Source: Solirubrobacter sp963724195 (GTDB lineage: Bacteria > Actinomycetota > Thermoleophilia > Solirubrobacterales > Solirubrobacteraceae). Taken from it: a DNA stretch of 64,000 bases. Within the stretch, counting starts at the first letter, position 1; the number at the start of each line of letters is the position of its first letter. Below the pieces are notes generated by a model. That model was given only the letters and a program-made list of their open reading frames with translations. It did no database searches and was not told the origin of the DNA. Made by a program: the position numbers and the translations under genes. The stretch is from assembly GCA_963724195.1 (NCBI GenBank), contig CAVRTQ010000021.1:1-64000 (forward strand), read 5' to 3'. This document shows, one piece after another, positions 9,763 to 18,728 of the stretch.

Positions 9763-12654
9763 CTACGGGGTCGTGGTGGACAACGTGAACGTCAGCGTCT
9801 TGCTGTAGGTGCCGGTGCGCAGTGCGTCGGTGGCGGCGATCGACTGGGTGAACGGGATCGTGACCGCGTCGTTGGAGACGGGTTGCGTCCAGGTCTTGAC
9901 CGTCGCCGGGAGAGCGGAGCCGGCGACCTTCAGTGGCTGCGGCGCGAAGAACGCGCCGTTGACGAGGTGGCCGGGGTGATTGGTACTCGGATCAGAGACC
10001 GTGAGCGCCGCGTCGCCGGCGGTCGAGATGACGTTGGCGGTGGTTGAGGCGGTGTAGTCGCGTGTCACGCCGGGCTGGAAGGCGCCGAAGCTCGCCGCCG
10101 GGCCGAGGGTGAGCGAGAGCGTGGCGGGCACGGTGCCGCCGACGCCGCCCGGGGTGCTGGTGTCGAGTGCGCCCCAGGTCGTGCGCAAATCGCGGATGTC
10201 GAGCGTCTCGAGCGTGGCGTTGCCGCCGGTCGCGAAGACCTTCAGGCCGTCGCTGCCGGGGGTGGGGTAGACCTGGTCGGCGATCGTGCGCTCGCCGCCC
10301 TGGGCGAAGACCTCCACGAGCGAGCGGTCGACGAGGATCCGCAGGTCCAGGCGGCCGTTGCGGAGGGGCACCGGAGCGGAGTGCACGCCGGGGAACCCGG
10401 GCAGCGCGGCGGCCGCGGCGCCGGACTTGGTGCGGTCGATCGACAGCGTGCCGGCCGCGACGTCATAGCTGATGACGGTTTCGTCGCCGTTGGCGTGGGT
10501 GAGGACCTTCAGGCCCATGCGTGCGGCGCTGCCCGGCCGCAGGGTGGCGCGGATGTCGAGCACGTCGCCGCGCTTGGTGAGCGTGCGCTCGCCGGTGATG
10601 GTCGTGCTGTTCTCGGTGTGGCGCTGGCCGGTCTCGAGCGTGTCGAGTGAGGCGACGGGCTGCTGGACGAGCTGCGGGCGGCCGTCGACGGTGCGCAGGC
10701 CGACCTCGCGGGGGACGCTCATCGCGCTGCGCCAGGGCGAGGTCGGCACTTGGTTGGCGTACTGCCAGTTGTTCATCCAGCCGATCATCAGCCGCTTGCC
10801 GTCGGGCGCGTCGTTCCAGGACACGGCGGCGTAGTAGTCCTTGCCGTAGTCGAGCCAGTTTGCGCGCTGCTCGGAGCTCTGCGCCGCAGCGTCGGAGAAC
10901 ATGATCTGGTCGGCGAGGATGTGTCCCCAGCCGCCGCTGTTGCGGTCGACGATCTGGATCCGCGCCTGCTTGCCCTTCAGCGCACGAACGTCCCACGACG
11001 CCCAGTCCAGCGTCTCACTCTCCTTGCCCGCGGTACTGCGCACGACCTCGCCGTCGACGACCAGGTTGACCGCAGTCTCGTCGGATCGGATCTTCGCGGG
11101 CGTGTCGCCGAGGACGAAGTGGTCGGCCAGGATGTGCCCCCATCCGCCGGTGCTTTCGTCGGCGATCACGATCTGTGCCCGCTTGCCGCGCAGCGCGGCG
11201 ACGTTCCACGCGACCCAGTTCAGGTTCCCGGTCTCGCGACCCGAGGCGGTGCGCACGACGGCGCCGTCGACCAGCAGCCGGACCTGGGTCGACGGCTGGG
11301 AGCCGCCGGCGACGAGGAAGCTGAGGTAGTCGGCGTCGATGTCGAATGCGGGTGAGACGATCGAGCCGCGGTTGCTGTCGCCGTTCTCGCGCGCGCCGAA
11401 GAACGTGTCGACGATCCGCTCTCCCTGGCGGCCGTCGCCGCCGCGGAAGGGCGCAGTGCCGGCGAAGTCCCCGGTCGCCGTCCAGGCGCCGTACGTGTCG
11501 GCCTCGAAGTCGCCGAGCACTCGGCCCGCGGGCGGCGTACCGTCGCCCGCTCCGGGCTGGTGCGGATGGGCACCGCCGGCCACGAGGAGGTTCACGTAGT
11601 CGCGCGTGACCGTGAACGCGGGCGACGTGAGCGTGCCCTGCGAGCCGTCGAAGTCGATGAAGCTGTTGACGAGGCCGCGCCCGCTGAAGCCGGAGACGGT
11701 CTGCTGGCCGGGCAACGTCCCGCCGGCGGGGCCCGCGCCAAACGCCGTACCGGTCGTCGTCCAGGCGCCGTAGTCCGCGCCCTCGAAGTCTGCATACACG
11801 TCACCTGCGGGCGGCGTGTAGGCGCCAGCGTCGTCGGCGGTGAAGCGCTTGCCGTCGAAGTCGCCGACGAAGTACTGCCCGGCCGAGCCGCCCTGGATGC
11901 CGCCGGGGTTGAGGTTGACCACCATCACCCACTTGGTCTTGGTGGGGTCGCCGTCGACCGCCAGCGGGAACAGGTCCGGGCATTCCCAGACGCCGCCGAC
12001 GGCGTTGGCGGGACCGAAGTCGCTCATGAACGTCCAGTCCTTGAGGTTCGGCGAGCTGTAGAGCTCGACCCGGTGCGCGACGGCGCGCACGACGGACATG
12101 ACCCACTTGTTCTCCGGCGCGTACCAGAACACCTTCGGGTCACGGAACTCGCGATCCTCGATGTCCAGGACGGGGTTGCCGGCGTAGCGCGTCCAGGTGC
12201 GGCCGCGGTCGGTGCTGTAGGCCAGCGCCTGCTCCTGGTCGTCCGGCTTGGCCGCGGTGTAGATCGCCACCATCGCCGGGTTCTCCGTGGTGCCGAACCC
12301 GCTGGTGTTGCCGTAGTCCACCACCGCGCTGCCCGAGAACGCCATCTCGTCGCCGAGCTCGGGGATCGCCAGCGGCAGCTCCTTCCAGTGCACGAGGTCC
12401 TTGCTGACCGCGTGGCCCCAGGACATGTGGCCCCAGGTGTCCCCGAACGGGTTGTACTGGTAGAAGAGGTGGTACTCGCCCTGGTAGTAGACCATCCCGT
12501 TCGGGTCGTTCATCCAGTTCTGCGCCGGCGTGAAATGGAACTGCGGGCGGTACGGCTCGCTGTACGCCGGTGTCTGCGCGACGGCGGCGGCGGGCGCCGC
12601 GGCGAGTGCGATGACCGCGCTCGCGGCAGCGACGATCCTCCGATAGCGGCTCAT
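9763..12654 (-). CDS. Secreted GH32 fructanase (levanase/inulinase type) with nested insert domains
   Basis: A 963-residue exported glycoside hydrolase acting on beta-fructans or sucrose. Signal peptide 1-27. The GH32 catalytic residues are all present: WMNDPNG (nucleophile Asp50), FRDP (Asp172) and WECPD (acid/base Glu224). Between the GH32 blades, about residues 288-590 form a beta domain (DFEGADYGAW ... SGGWGHILADQ). This is itself split by a second copy at about 380-520 (DFEADTYGAW ... TGGWGHILADH). A GH32 C-terminal beta-sandwich follows (RSLVEVFAQGG), then a roughly 125-residue domain ending YSKTLTFTLSTTTP, shared with the protein at 57190-62069. Levan versus inulin specificity cannot be read. 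The ATG at 12654 has a strong GAGGAGGAG site. Regulation: see 12690-12793. Confidence 0.92.
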   Translation of the reverse strand: MSRYRRIVAAASAVIALAAAPAAAVAQTPAYSEPYRPQFHFTPAQNWMNDPNGMVYYQGEYHLFYQYNPFGDTWGHMSWGHAVSKDLVHWKELPLAIPELGDEMAFSGSAVVDYGNTSGFGTTENPAMVAIYTAAKPDDQEQALAYSTDRGRTWTRYAGNPVLDIEDREFRDPKVFWYAPENKWVMSVVRAVAHRVELYSSPNLKDWTFMSDFGPANAVGGVWECPDLFPLAVDGDPTKTKWVMVVNLNPGGIQGGSAGQYFVGDFDGKRFTADDAGAYTPPAGDVYADFEGADYGAWTTTGTAFGAGPAGGTLPGQQTVSGFSGRGLVNSFIDFDGSQGTLTSPAFTVTRDYVNLLVAGGAHPHQPGAGDGTPPAGRVLGDFEADTYGAWTATGDFAGTAPFRGGDGRQGERIVDTFFGARENGDSNRGSIVSPAFDIDADYLSFLVAGGSQPSTQVRLLVDGAVVRTASGRETGNLNWVAWNVAALRGKRAQIVIADESTGGWGHILADHFVLGDTPAKIRSDETAVNLVVDGEVVRSTAGKESETLDWASWDVRALKGKQARIQIVDRNSGGWGHILADQIMFSDAAAQSSEQRANWLDYGKDYYAAVSWNDAPDGKRLMIGWMNNWQYANQVPTSPWRSAMSVPREVGLRTVDGRPQLVQQPVASLDTLETGQRHTENSTTITGERTLTKRGDVLDIRATLRPGSAARMGLKVLTHANGDETVISYDVAAGTLSIDRTKSGAAAAALPGFPGVHSAPVPLRNGRLDLRILVDRSLVEVFAQGGERTIADQVYPTPGSDGLKVFATGGNATLETLDIRDLRTTWGALDTSTPGGVGGTVPATLSLTLGPAASFGAFQPGVTRDYTASTTANVISTAGDAALTVSDPSTNHPGHLVNGAFFAPQPLKVAGSALPATVKTWTQPVSNDAVTIPFTQSIAATDALRTGTYSKTLTFTLSTTTP

Positions 12655-12689
12655 TTGTGCTCTCCTCCTCGTAGGGTCGTCCGTCTCTC

Positions 12690-12703
12690 AGCGAACGTTT
12701 TCA
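12690..12703 (-). promoter_or_regulatory. LacI-family operator candidate 1
   Basis: On the minus strand this reads TGAAAACGTTCGCT. It matches the LacI/GalR consensus TGNNANCGNTNNCA at all defined positions but the last. It starts at the end of the -10 box and covers the expected transcription start, where binding would block initiation. Confidence 0.55.
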
Positions 12704-12731
12704 GAGTAGGCGTGCTTGCCCAGTTAGTCAA
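12703..12731 (-). promoter_or_regulatory. Promoter of the GH32 gene
   Basis: Minus strand: -35 TTGACT (12731-12726), 17-nt spacer, -10 TACTCT (12708-12703). Both boxes are close to the sigma-70 consensus with ideal spacing, about 50 bases before the start codon. Confidence 0.65.
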
Positions 12732-12779
12732 GCTGTAGCGCCACGCGGGCGGTACATGGAGTCGACGCATGGCACGATC

Positions 12780-12793
12780 AGAGATCGTTTTCA
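12780..12793 (-). promoter_or_regulatory. LacI-family operator candidate 2
   Basis: Minus strand TGAAAACGATCTCT, sharing TGAAAACG and the final CT with operator 1, 90 bp upstream of it. Two sites about nine helical turns apart could support DNA looping. The repressor gene is not in the window. Confidence 0.5.
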
Positions 12794-12966
12794 GAAAGGC
12801 CGGCGTCGCTGTCGGCGTGGCCGTCCACGCCCGACGGCCGCCCATGCTCCCGGCGATGATCTGCCGGCCTGTGTGAGCCCGTCGCTGATGCCCCGCGTGG
12901 TGAAGAACCGCGTAAGAATCGCCTCCAGGGCTTCAGTCCCCGCGCTGACCAGCGATCACGCAGGGT

Positions 12967-15302
12967 ATGAAACGACGTCGTCACCTGCGCTCGCGCACGC
13001 TCCTGGGCGGGCGGTCGCTGCGCATCATGCCCATCTTCGTGGCGGCGCTGGCCGTGATCGCGGGGATGCTGGTGATGGCGGATTACGCTCGCCGCGAAGC
13101 GGACAAGGCGCGGGAGGCTCAGGCGGTCATGGAGCGCACGCGTACGCTCGGCGCCGGCATCGACTCGCTGACGTGGCGAAGGCTTGCCAGCGGGCGCAAG
13201 GGGGGGACGGACGCCACCGTCTCGGAGGGCCTGCGCCAGTACGAGCAGTTGACGGCGAGCTTGCGCCACCTGCAGGAGCTCGGAGTGCCGCGCGCTCGGA
13301 CCGCGCCCGTCGAACAACGCCTCGGCGCGGCCTACGGCCAGGGCATGCAGGCGCTGCTCGCCTCGCGGGACGATGGTGCGGCGGGTGCTCGTATCGCGCG
13401 GACCGGTTTTGCTCCCGCCATGCGTCGCTTCGACGACGCGATCGCGGCGCTCGCGAAGGAGCAGGACCGCATCGCGCAGGCGGCGCAGCAGCGCACGTGG
13501 CTCGGATGGCTCGGTTCGCTGACGATCGGCTTGCTGTTGCTGTGCATGCTCGGCTGGCGACTGCACCGGATCCAGCGCCGATCCGCGGTAGCCGAGCAGG
13601 CGCGCGACGCCGAGCGCCGCGGCGATGAGCGACTGCACGCGCTCGTCCGCCACTCCTCCGACGTCGTCGCTGTGATCGACGGCGAGGCGCACATCCGCTG
13701 GATCGCGGACTCGGTGCGCAGCGCGTTGGGGTACCGCCCCGCGGACGCTTTGGGCATCCGGTTGCCCGACCACGTCCACCCCGACGACGCCGTCGCCACC
13801 ACCCGCTTCCTGGAGCAGACCGCGCAGACGCTCGGACGCGCAGGCTCGCTGAGCCTGCGGCTGCGCGCCGCCGACGGCACTATCGAGCGGTCGAGATGAT
13901 CGCGCACAACCACATCGGCGATCCACTGATCGACGGGATCCTGCTCAACGTCCGCGACGTCTCCGACCGTGTGGCGCTCGAGGAACAGCTCCGCTACCAG
14001 GCGTTCCACGACGACCTCACCGGCCTTGCCAATCGGGCGCTGTTCGAGGATCGCCTGACGCAGGCGCTCTCACGCAGCCGGCGCCACGACGGTCAGCTCG
14101 GCGTGATCTTCGTCGACCTGGACGACTTCAAGACCGTCAACGACACCCTCGGCCACGCGGTTGGCGACGAGCTGCTGCGCGCTACCGCTCAACGACTGGC
14201 GACGTGCTTGCGCGTCCAGGACACCGCCGCGCGGCTCGGCGGCGACGAGTTCGCCATCCTGCTCGAGGATCTCTCGAGCCCCGACGAGGCGTGGGAGATC
14301 GCCGAGCGCCTGCGCCACGCGTTCGAGTCGCCGGTCCACCTCGACGGGCGCGAGATCACTGCGTCGGCGAGCCTCGGCGTGCATTGCCCCGGTCACGACG
14401 TCACCGCCGACGCCGTGCTCGGGAACGCCGACATCGCGATGTATGCGGCCAAGGATGCGGGCAAGGGCCGCGTGGCACGCTTCGAGCCGGCGATGCGCGC
14501 GCAGCTCCTCGAGCGCGTCGAGCTCGGCACCGCGCTCGGTCTGGCGCTGGAGCGCGACGAGCTGTTCCTCGAGTACCAGCCGCTGGTCGAGCTCGACACC
14601 GAGCGGATCATCGGCGTCGAAGCGCTGATCCGCTGGCAGCACCCGACGCGCGGACGCTTGGCGCCTGACCACTTCATCCCGCTGGCCGAAACCAACGGGA
14701 CGATCGTCGAGATCGGCCGCTGGGTCCTGGAGACCGCCTGCATGCAGCTGCGCCGCTGGCAGGTCGAGACCGGCTCCCCGGAGCTGCAGATGAGCGTCAA
14801 CGTGTCGACGCGCCAGCTCGCGGATCCCAACCTCGCGCGCCACGTGCGCGCTGCCATCGATGCCGCCGGCATCGATCCGTCGCTGCTCACGCTCGAGATC
14901 ACCGAGCACCTGCTGCTCGACGACGGCGAACTGACACAGCGGCGCCTCCAGACACTCAAGGAGATCGGCGTGCGTCTCGCGATCGACGACTTCGGCACCG
15001 GCTACTCGGCGCTCAGCTACTTGCAGACGTTCCCCCTCGACGTGCTCAAGATCGACCGCTCGTTCGTATCGGGCATCGACCACGACGATGAGCGGGCCCG
15101 CCTGGTCCGCAGCATCGTCGAGATGGGCCACAACCTGAGCCTCTCGGTCGTGAGCGAGGGCATCGAGGAGGCCGGCGAAGCCGCCCTGATGCGCGAATTC
15201 CGCTCCCAGTACGGCCAGGGCTACCTCTTCTCCAAGCCGGTCGACGTCGCCACGCTCGACCACCTGCTCGCTGACAACAAGACATTGATGGAGTCCGCAT
15301 GA
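12967..15302 (+). CDS. Membrane PAS-GGDEF-EAL cyclic di-GMP protein
   Basis: Both makes and degrades c-di-GMP by domain content. Order: TM helix (about 20-38), periplasmic helical sensor region (40-175), TM helix (about 178-198), PAS domain (about 215-330), GGDEF domain with intact RLGGDEF, and EAL domain. The EAL domain keeps its catalytic set: EALIRWQHP, NVS, LEITE, DDFGTGYS, LKIDRSF, SEGIEE and GQGYLFSKP. The frame breaks once, near 13885, at the end of the PAS domain; DGTIE resumes as AVEMIAHN with one base missing. The downstream secreted-protein gene overlaps its stop (ATGA), so the two are co-transcribed. Confidence 0.88.
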
Positions 15303-15739
15303 TCACCCGCACATTCATCGTCGCCACGGTGGTCGCCGCCGGCCTCGGCATCGCCGTCACGCAATCACACGCCGCACAGCGCTTCGACATCTCGGGTCAG
15401 GTGAACGCCCCGACCGGTGCGACGATGCGCCAGTCCGGCCCGTTCAACGGCACTCCGCTCGGGGCCGGCACCCTGACCGTGACGACCACGATCGGGCGGG
15501 GAGCCTCTGGCGCCCGTGTGAACTTCAAGATGGTCAACCGGCGCGGCCAGATCTGGGGCACCGGTGACGTGAAGCTGACGTTCCCTGGCTCGAAGGTCTC
15601 CTACAACGGCACCGCCCGGATCACCGGCGGCTCGGGCGCGTTCCGCAACCTCCGCGGCAGCGGGTTGCGGCTCGTCGGGGGCGGCGACCTGACCGGCACC
15701 CGCTTCCCGCTGCGCCTGACAGGCCTCGTCACCGGCTGA
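15299..15739 (+). CDS. Small secreted beta-barrel-like protein
   Basis: 146 residues: signal peptide (MITRTFIVATVVAAGLGIAVTQSHA), then a beta-rich domain with ARITGGSGAFRNLRGSG. This resembles the GG-x-G-x-(Y/F)-x-x-x-x-G turn of allene-oxide-cyclase/dirigent-like barrels, but the function is unknown. Its ATG overlaps the stop of the GGDEF-EAL gene by four bases. Translational coupling suggests it could be an output or sensory partner of that protein, which is inference only. Confidence 0.7.
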   Translation: MITRTFIVATVVAAGLGIAVTQSHAAQRFDISGQVNAPTGATMRQSGPFNGTPLGAGTLTVTTTIGRGASGARVNFKMVNRRGQIWGTGDVKLTFPGSKVSYNGTARITGGSGAFRNLRGSGLRLVGGGDLTGTRFPLRLTGLVTG

Positions 15740-16220
15740 CCGGCCGTAGCGCTTCGGGAGCGCAGATGACGGTGACGCGGTAGGCGACGCCGAGCGGCAG
15801 ACTGGCGAACGCGGTGACGGTCATGAACACGAGCAGCGCCCCATTGCTCTGAGGATGCTCGCCCAGCGCGGCGTTGGCCTCGAAGATCTGAACGCTCCCG
15901 CCCGAGCTCTGTATCAACGCGCTCTGGACCGCCGCGCTCGCCTGCAGCTGTGCGTCTCCAACCGCTTCACGTTCGTACATGTGGCTGTCCGGCAACCAGA
16001 ACGGGGTCGCAATCTCAGCGTCGCCGGCGGGGAGGGGCCGGCCCATCTGCGGCCGTCCTCCGTACCACACGGTGCCCGCGTAGTCGGTCCGGCGCCGCTG
16101 CTGGCCGCTGACCGCATCCGCGACGACCGTGTCGATCCGCTGGGCCGGCACCACCGAGAGCGCGTCGCGGGAGCTCTTCGCTTGGTCGATCTCCTCCTGC
16201 ATGCCCTTGAGCCAACCCAT
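15729..16220 (-). CDS. Uncharacterised protein with one C-terminal membrane segment
   Basis: 163 residues from MGWLKGMQEEIDQAK (16220), preceded by GAGAGG at a nine-base spacing; the ATG at 16229 is an alternative. Features: helical N-terminus, a DYAGTVWYGGRPQ segment, and a C-terminal hydrophobic stretch (LLVFMTVTAFASLPLGVAY) followed by a short tail. I do not recognise the family. It overlaps the stop of the convergent secreted-protein gene by 11 bases. Confidence 0.6.
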   Translation of the reverse strand: MGWLKGMQEEIDQAKSSRDALSVVPAQRIDTVVADAVSGQQRRRTDYAGTVWYGGRPQMGRPLPAGDAEIATPFWLPDSHMYEREAVGDAQLQASAAVQSALIQSSGGSVQIFEANAALGEHPQSNGALLVFMTVTAFASLPLGVAYRVTVICAPEALRPVSR

Positions 16221-16387
16221 CGCGGTCATCCTCTCTTCGGCGCTGTCGCCGCCCACGCAGGGAGACGCGCTGCGAGCTGACCGCGAGCGTATCCCAGGCG
16301 CTTCACCCTGATGCCGTTCGACGGGTTTGCACGCGGCATCGTGTGGCGTGGCGTTGCGATCCACCGGAGGGGGCAGTACGTCTGTTG

Positions 16388-17517
16388 ATGATCTTTGCCG
16401 AGTCGAGCAGCTCGCAGGCTGTGGCTGAGCGCGGCGCTCGTCCGCGGGTGCCCGCGGTTCGCCGCCGGCTGTTGCGGGTGGCGCGCGTGTTCTTCACGCC
16501 GTTGCTGCCCGACGACTACCTGGAGCTGATCAATCCGCTGTGGTCGAGCCGTGAGATCCGCGGCCGGATCGAGGCGATCACGCGCGAGACGGACGAGGCG
16601 GTGACGGTGACGATCCGGCCCGGGTGGGTCTGGGAAGGGCACGAGCCGGGGCAGTACCTGCGCGTCGGGGTGATCGTCGACGGCGTCCATCATTGGCGCG
16701 CCTACTCGATCACCTCGGACCCCGGGCGTCCGGACGGCTTCATCTCGATCACGCCGAAGCTGGTTGAGTCGGGCAAGGTGACGCCGTATCTGGTGCGTAA
16801 GGCGCATCCGGGCACGATCGTGCGGCTGGGTGGGGTGGAGGGGACGTTCACGCTGCCCGACCCGCTGCCGCGGCGGCTGTTGTTCATCAGCGCCGGCAGC
16901 GGCGTCACGCCGATCATGAGCATGCTGCGCGACCTCGCCCGGCGCGGCGCGCTGGAGGACGTCGTGCATCTGCATTCGGCGCGGACACCGGACGAGGTGA
17001 TCTTCGGCGAGCAGCTGCACGCCTTGGACCAGAGGCACGCCGGCTACCGGCTGCACGTGCAGCACACCGGCGAGTGCGGGCGGTTCGCGCCGGCCGACCT
17101 GGATCGGCTGTGCCCGGACTGGAGCGAGCGTGAGGCGTTCCTCAGCGGCCCGGGCGAGATGCTCGACGCGATGCACGCGCATTGGGAGGAGCACGCGGAC
17201 GCCGCGCGCCTGCACATGGAGCGCTTCCAGCCGGTCATCGGGGGCGACGCCGCGGGCGGGGAGGGCGGCGAGATCTCCTTCCTGGCGAGCGGCGACACCG
17301 CGCATCGGACGGGAGCAAGCCGATTCTCGTCGCCGGCGAGGAGGCCGGCGCCGCCCTTCCGTTCGGCTGCCGCATGGGCATCTGCCACACCTGCGTCGGT
17401 CGGCTGTGCTCGGGACGGGTACGCGACCTGCGAACGGGGAAGGTCTCAGGCACGGAGGGCGAGATGATCCGCACCTGCATCAACGCGCCCGAAGGTCCGG
17501 TCGAGATCGACCTCTGA
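16388..17517 (+). CDS. Ferredoxin reductase with C-terminal 2Fe-2S domain, electron donor to the adjacent desaturase
   Basis: Passes electrons from NAD(P)H through FAD to a 2Fe-2S cluster. Layout: FAD-binding barrel (GQYLRVGV, WRAYSITSDP), NAD(P)-binding domain (LLFISAGSGVTPIMSMLRDL, FLSGPGEML) and a plant-type ferredoxin domain with cluster cysteines in CRMGICHTC plus the later IRTC. The frame breaks near 17310 between the reductase and ferredoxin parts, where SGDTAH resumes as SKPILVAGEEAG. The desaturase gene begins 17 bases downstream. The pair resembles the mycobacterial Rv3230c-DesA3 module. The ATG at 16388 is chosen; the upstream purine-rich GGAGGG is rather distant, so a nearby TTG is possible. 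Confidence 0.85.
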
Positions 17518-17533
17518 ACGAGCGAGGAACCCC

Positions 17534-18679
17534 GTGGCAACCATGATCGAGAGCCCGTTGGCTCACCTGAGCGAGGACCAGTTCGACGAGCTCGCCCGCG
17601 AGTTCGACGCGATCCACGACGAGGTGTTCGCCGAGCTCGGCGACCGCGACCGGCGGTACATCACGAGCATGGTCGAGATGCACCGTCGCCTGGCGGTGCT
17701 GGGCCGCGTGCTGCTGTTCTTCTCGCGGTACAAGCCGGCCTGGGTGGCGGGGACGGCGACGCTGTCGCTGGCGAAGATCCTCGAGAACATGGAGATCGGC
17801 CACAACGTCATGCACGGCCAGTGGGACTGGATGCAGGACCCCTACATCCACTCCTCCTCGTGGGACTGGGACTCGGCGTCGACCCCCGAGGCGTGGAAGC
17901 ACTCGCACAACTACATCCACCACACGTACACGAACATCCGCGGCAAGGACAAGGACCTGGGCTACAAGATCATGCGGATCGACCCGCACCAGAAGTGGGT
18001 CCCGATCTACCTGTTCCAGCCGGCCTACAACGTGCTGCTGATGGCGTTCTTCGAGTGGGGTGTGGCCTTTCACGACCTCGATCTGGACGCGATCAAGAAG
18101 GGCGAGAAGTCCGCCAAGGCGCTCAAGCGCGAGCTCAAGGGCATGGCGCGCAAAGCCGGCCGCCAGATCGCGAAGGACTACATCGCGTACCCGCTGCTCT
18201 CCGGCCGCAAGGGCTTCAAGAGCACGCTGACCGCCAACGTCACCGCGAACATCCTCCGCAACGTGTGGGCGCACGCGATCATCTTCTGCGGCCACTTCCC
18301 GGATCAGACGTACACGTTCAGCGAAGACGAAGTGGCCGGCGAGACGCGCGGGCGCTTCTACGTCCGCCAGCTGCTCGGCGCCGCGAACATCGAGGGCAGC
18401 CCGCTCTTCCACGTCATCAGCGGCAACCTCGGCTACCAGGTCGAGCACCACCTGTACCCCGACATGCCGAGCACCCGTTACGCCGAGATCGCACCGCAGG
18501 TCAAAGCGATCTGCGAACGCTACGAGCTGCCCTACAACAGCGGACCGTTCCTGAAGCAGTGGGCCACGGTGCAGCGCACGATCCTGCGCCTCGCGCTCCC
18601 GGGCGGCCGGCCCCGCCCCAAGCCCGGCCCGTTCCGTCGCGACTCCGAGAACGGCGACGCGGCGTGGCCTCCCGACTAG
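17534..18679 (+). CDS. Membrane fatty-acid desaturase
   Basis: 381 residues. A di-iron acyl desaturase that introduces a double bond into acyl chains using the upstream reductase. The three histidine boxes are present: HNVMH (about 95), HSHNYIHHTY (about 126) and QVEHHLYPDMP (about 305). Hydrophobic segments flank the first box, and another lies near 165-185. Starts at GTG (17534) with GAGG six bases upstream. Position of desaturation is unknown; the nearest well-known relatives are DesA3-type stearoyl desaturases. Confidence 0.9.
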   Translation: MATMIESPLAHLSEDQFDELAREFDAIHDEVFAELGDRDRRYITSMVEMHRRLAVLGRVLLFFSRYKPAWVAGTATLSLAKILENMEIGHNVMHGQWDWMQDPYIHSSSWDWDSASTPEAWKHSHNYIHHTYTNIRGKDKDLGYKIMRIDPHQKWVPIYLFQPAYNVLLMAFFEWGVAFHDLDLDAIKKGEKSAKALKRELKGMARKAGRQIAKDYIAYPLLSGRKGFKSTLTANVTANILRNVWAHAIIFCGHFPDQTYTFSEDEVAGETRGRFYVRQLLGAANIEGSPLFHVISGNLGYQVEHHLYPDMPSTRYAEIAPQVKAICERYELPYNSGPFLKQWATVQRTILRLALPGGRPRPKPGPFRRDSENGDAAWPPD

Positions 18680-18694
18680 CGAGCGCAGCAGCGT

Positions 18695-18710
18695 GAGCCC
18701 GACCGGGCTC
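18695..18710. terminator. Hairpin between desaturase and coiled-coil gene
   Basis: GAGCCCG/CGGGCTC stem with a 2-nt loop, 15 bases after the desaturase stop and before the convergent gene's end. Short, so a modest prediction. Confidence 0.45.
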
Positions 18711-18728
18711 CCGGCGCCGCGCTGTCGC

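Larger units (their letters stand above)
12655..12966. other. 312-bp intergenic control region, no gene
   Basis: Lies between the divergent GH32 (minus) and GGDEF-EAL (plus) genes. It holds the GH32 promoter and two LacI-type operator candidates (12690-12793). From about 12800 to 12966 I see no gene and no clear promoter for the plus-strand gene. Confidence 0.6.

Noticed and set aside
13870..13910. Programmed ribosomal frameshift in the GGDEF-EAL gene
   Set aside because: No slippery heptamer or downstream structure stands out, and similar breaks occur in many unrelated genes in the window, pointing to sequence error.
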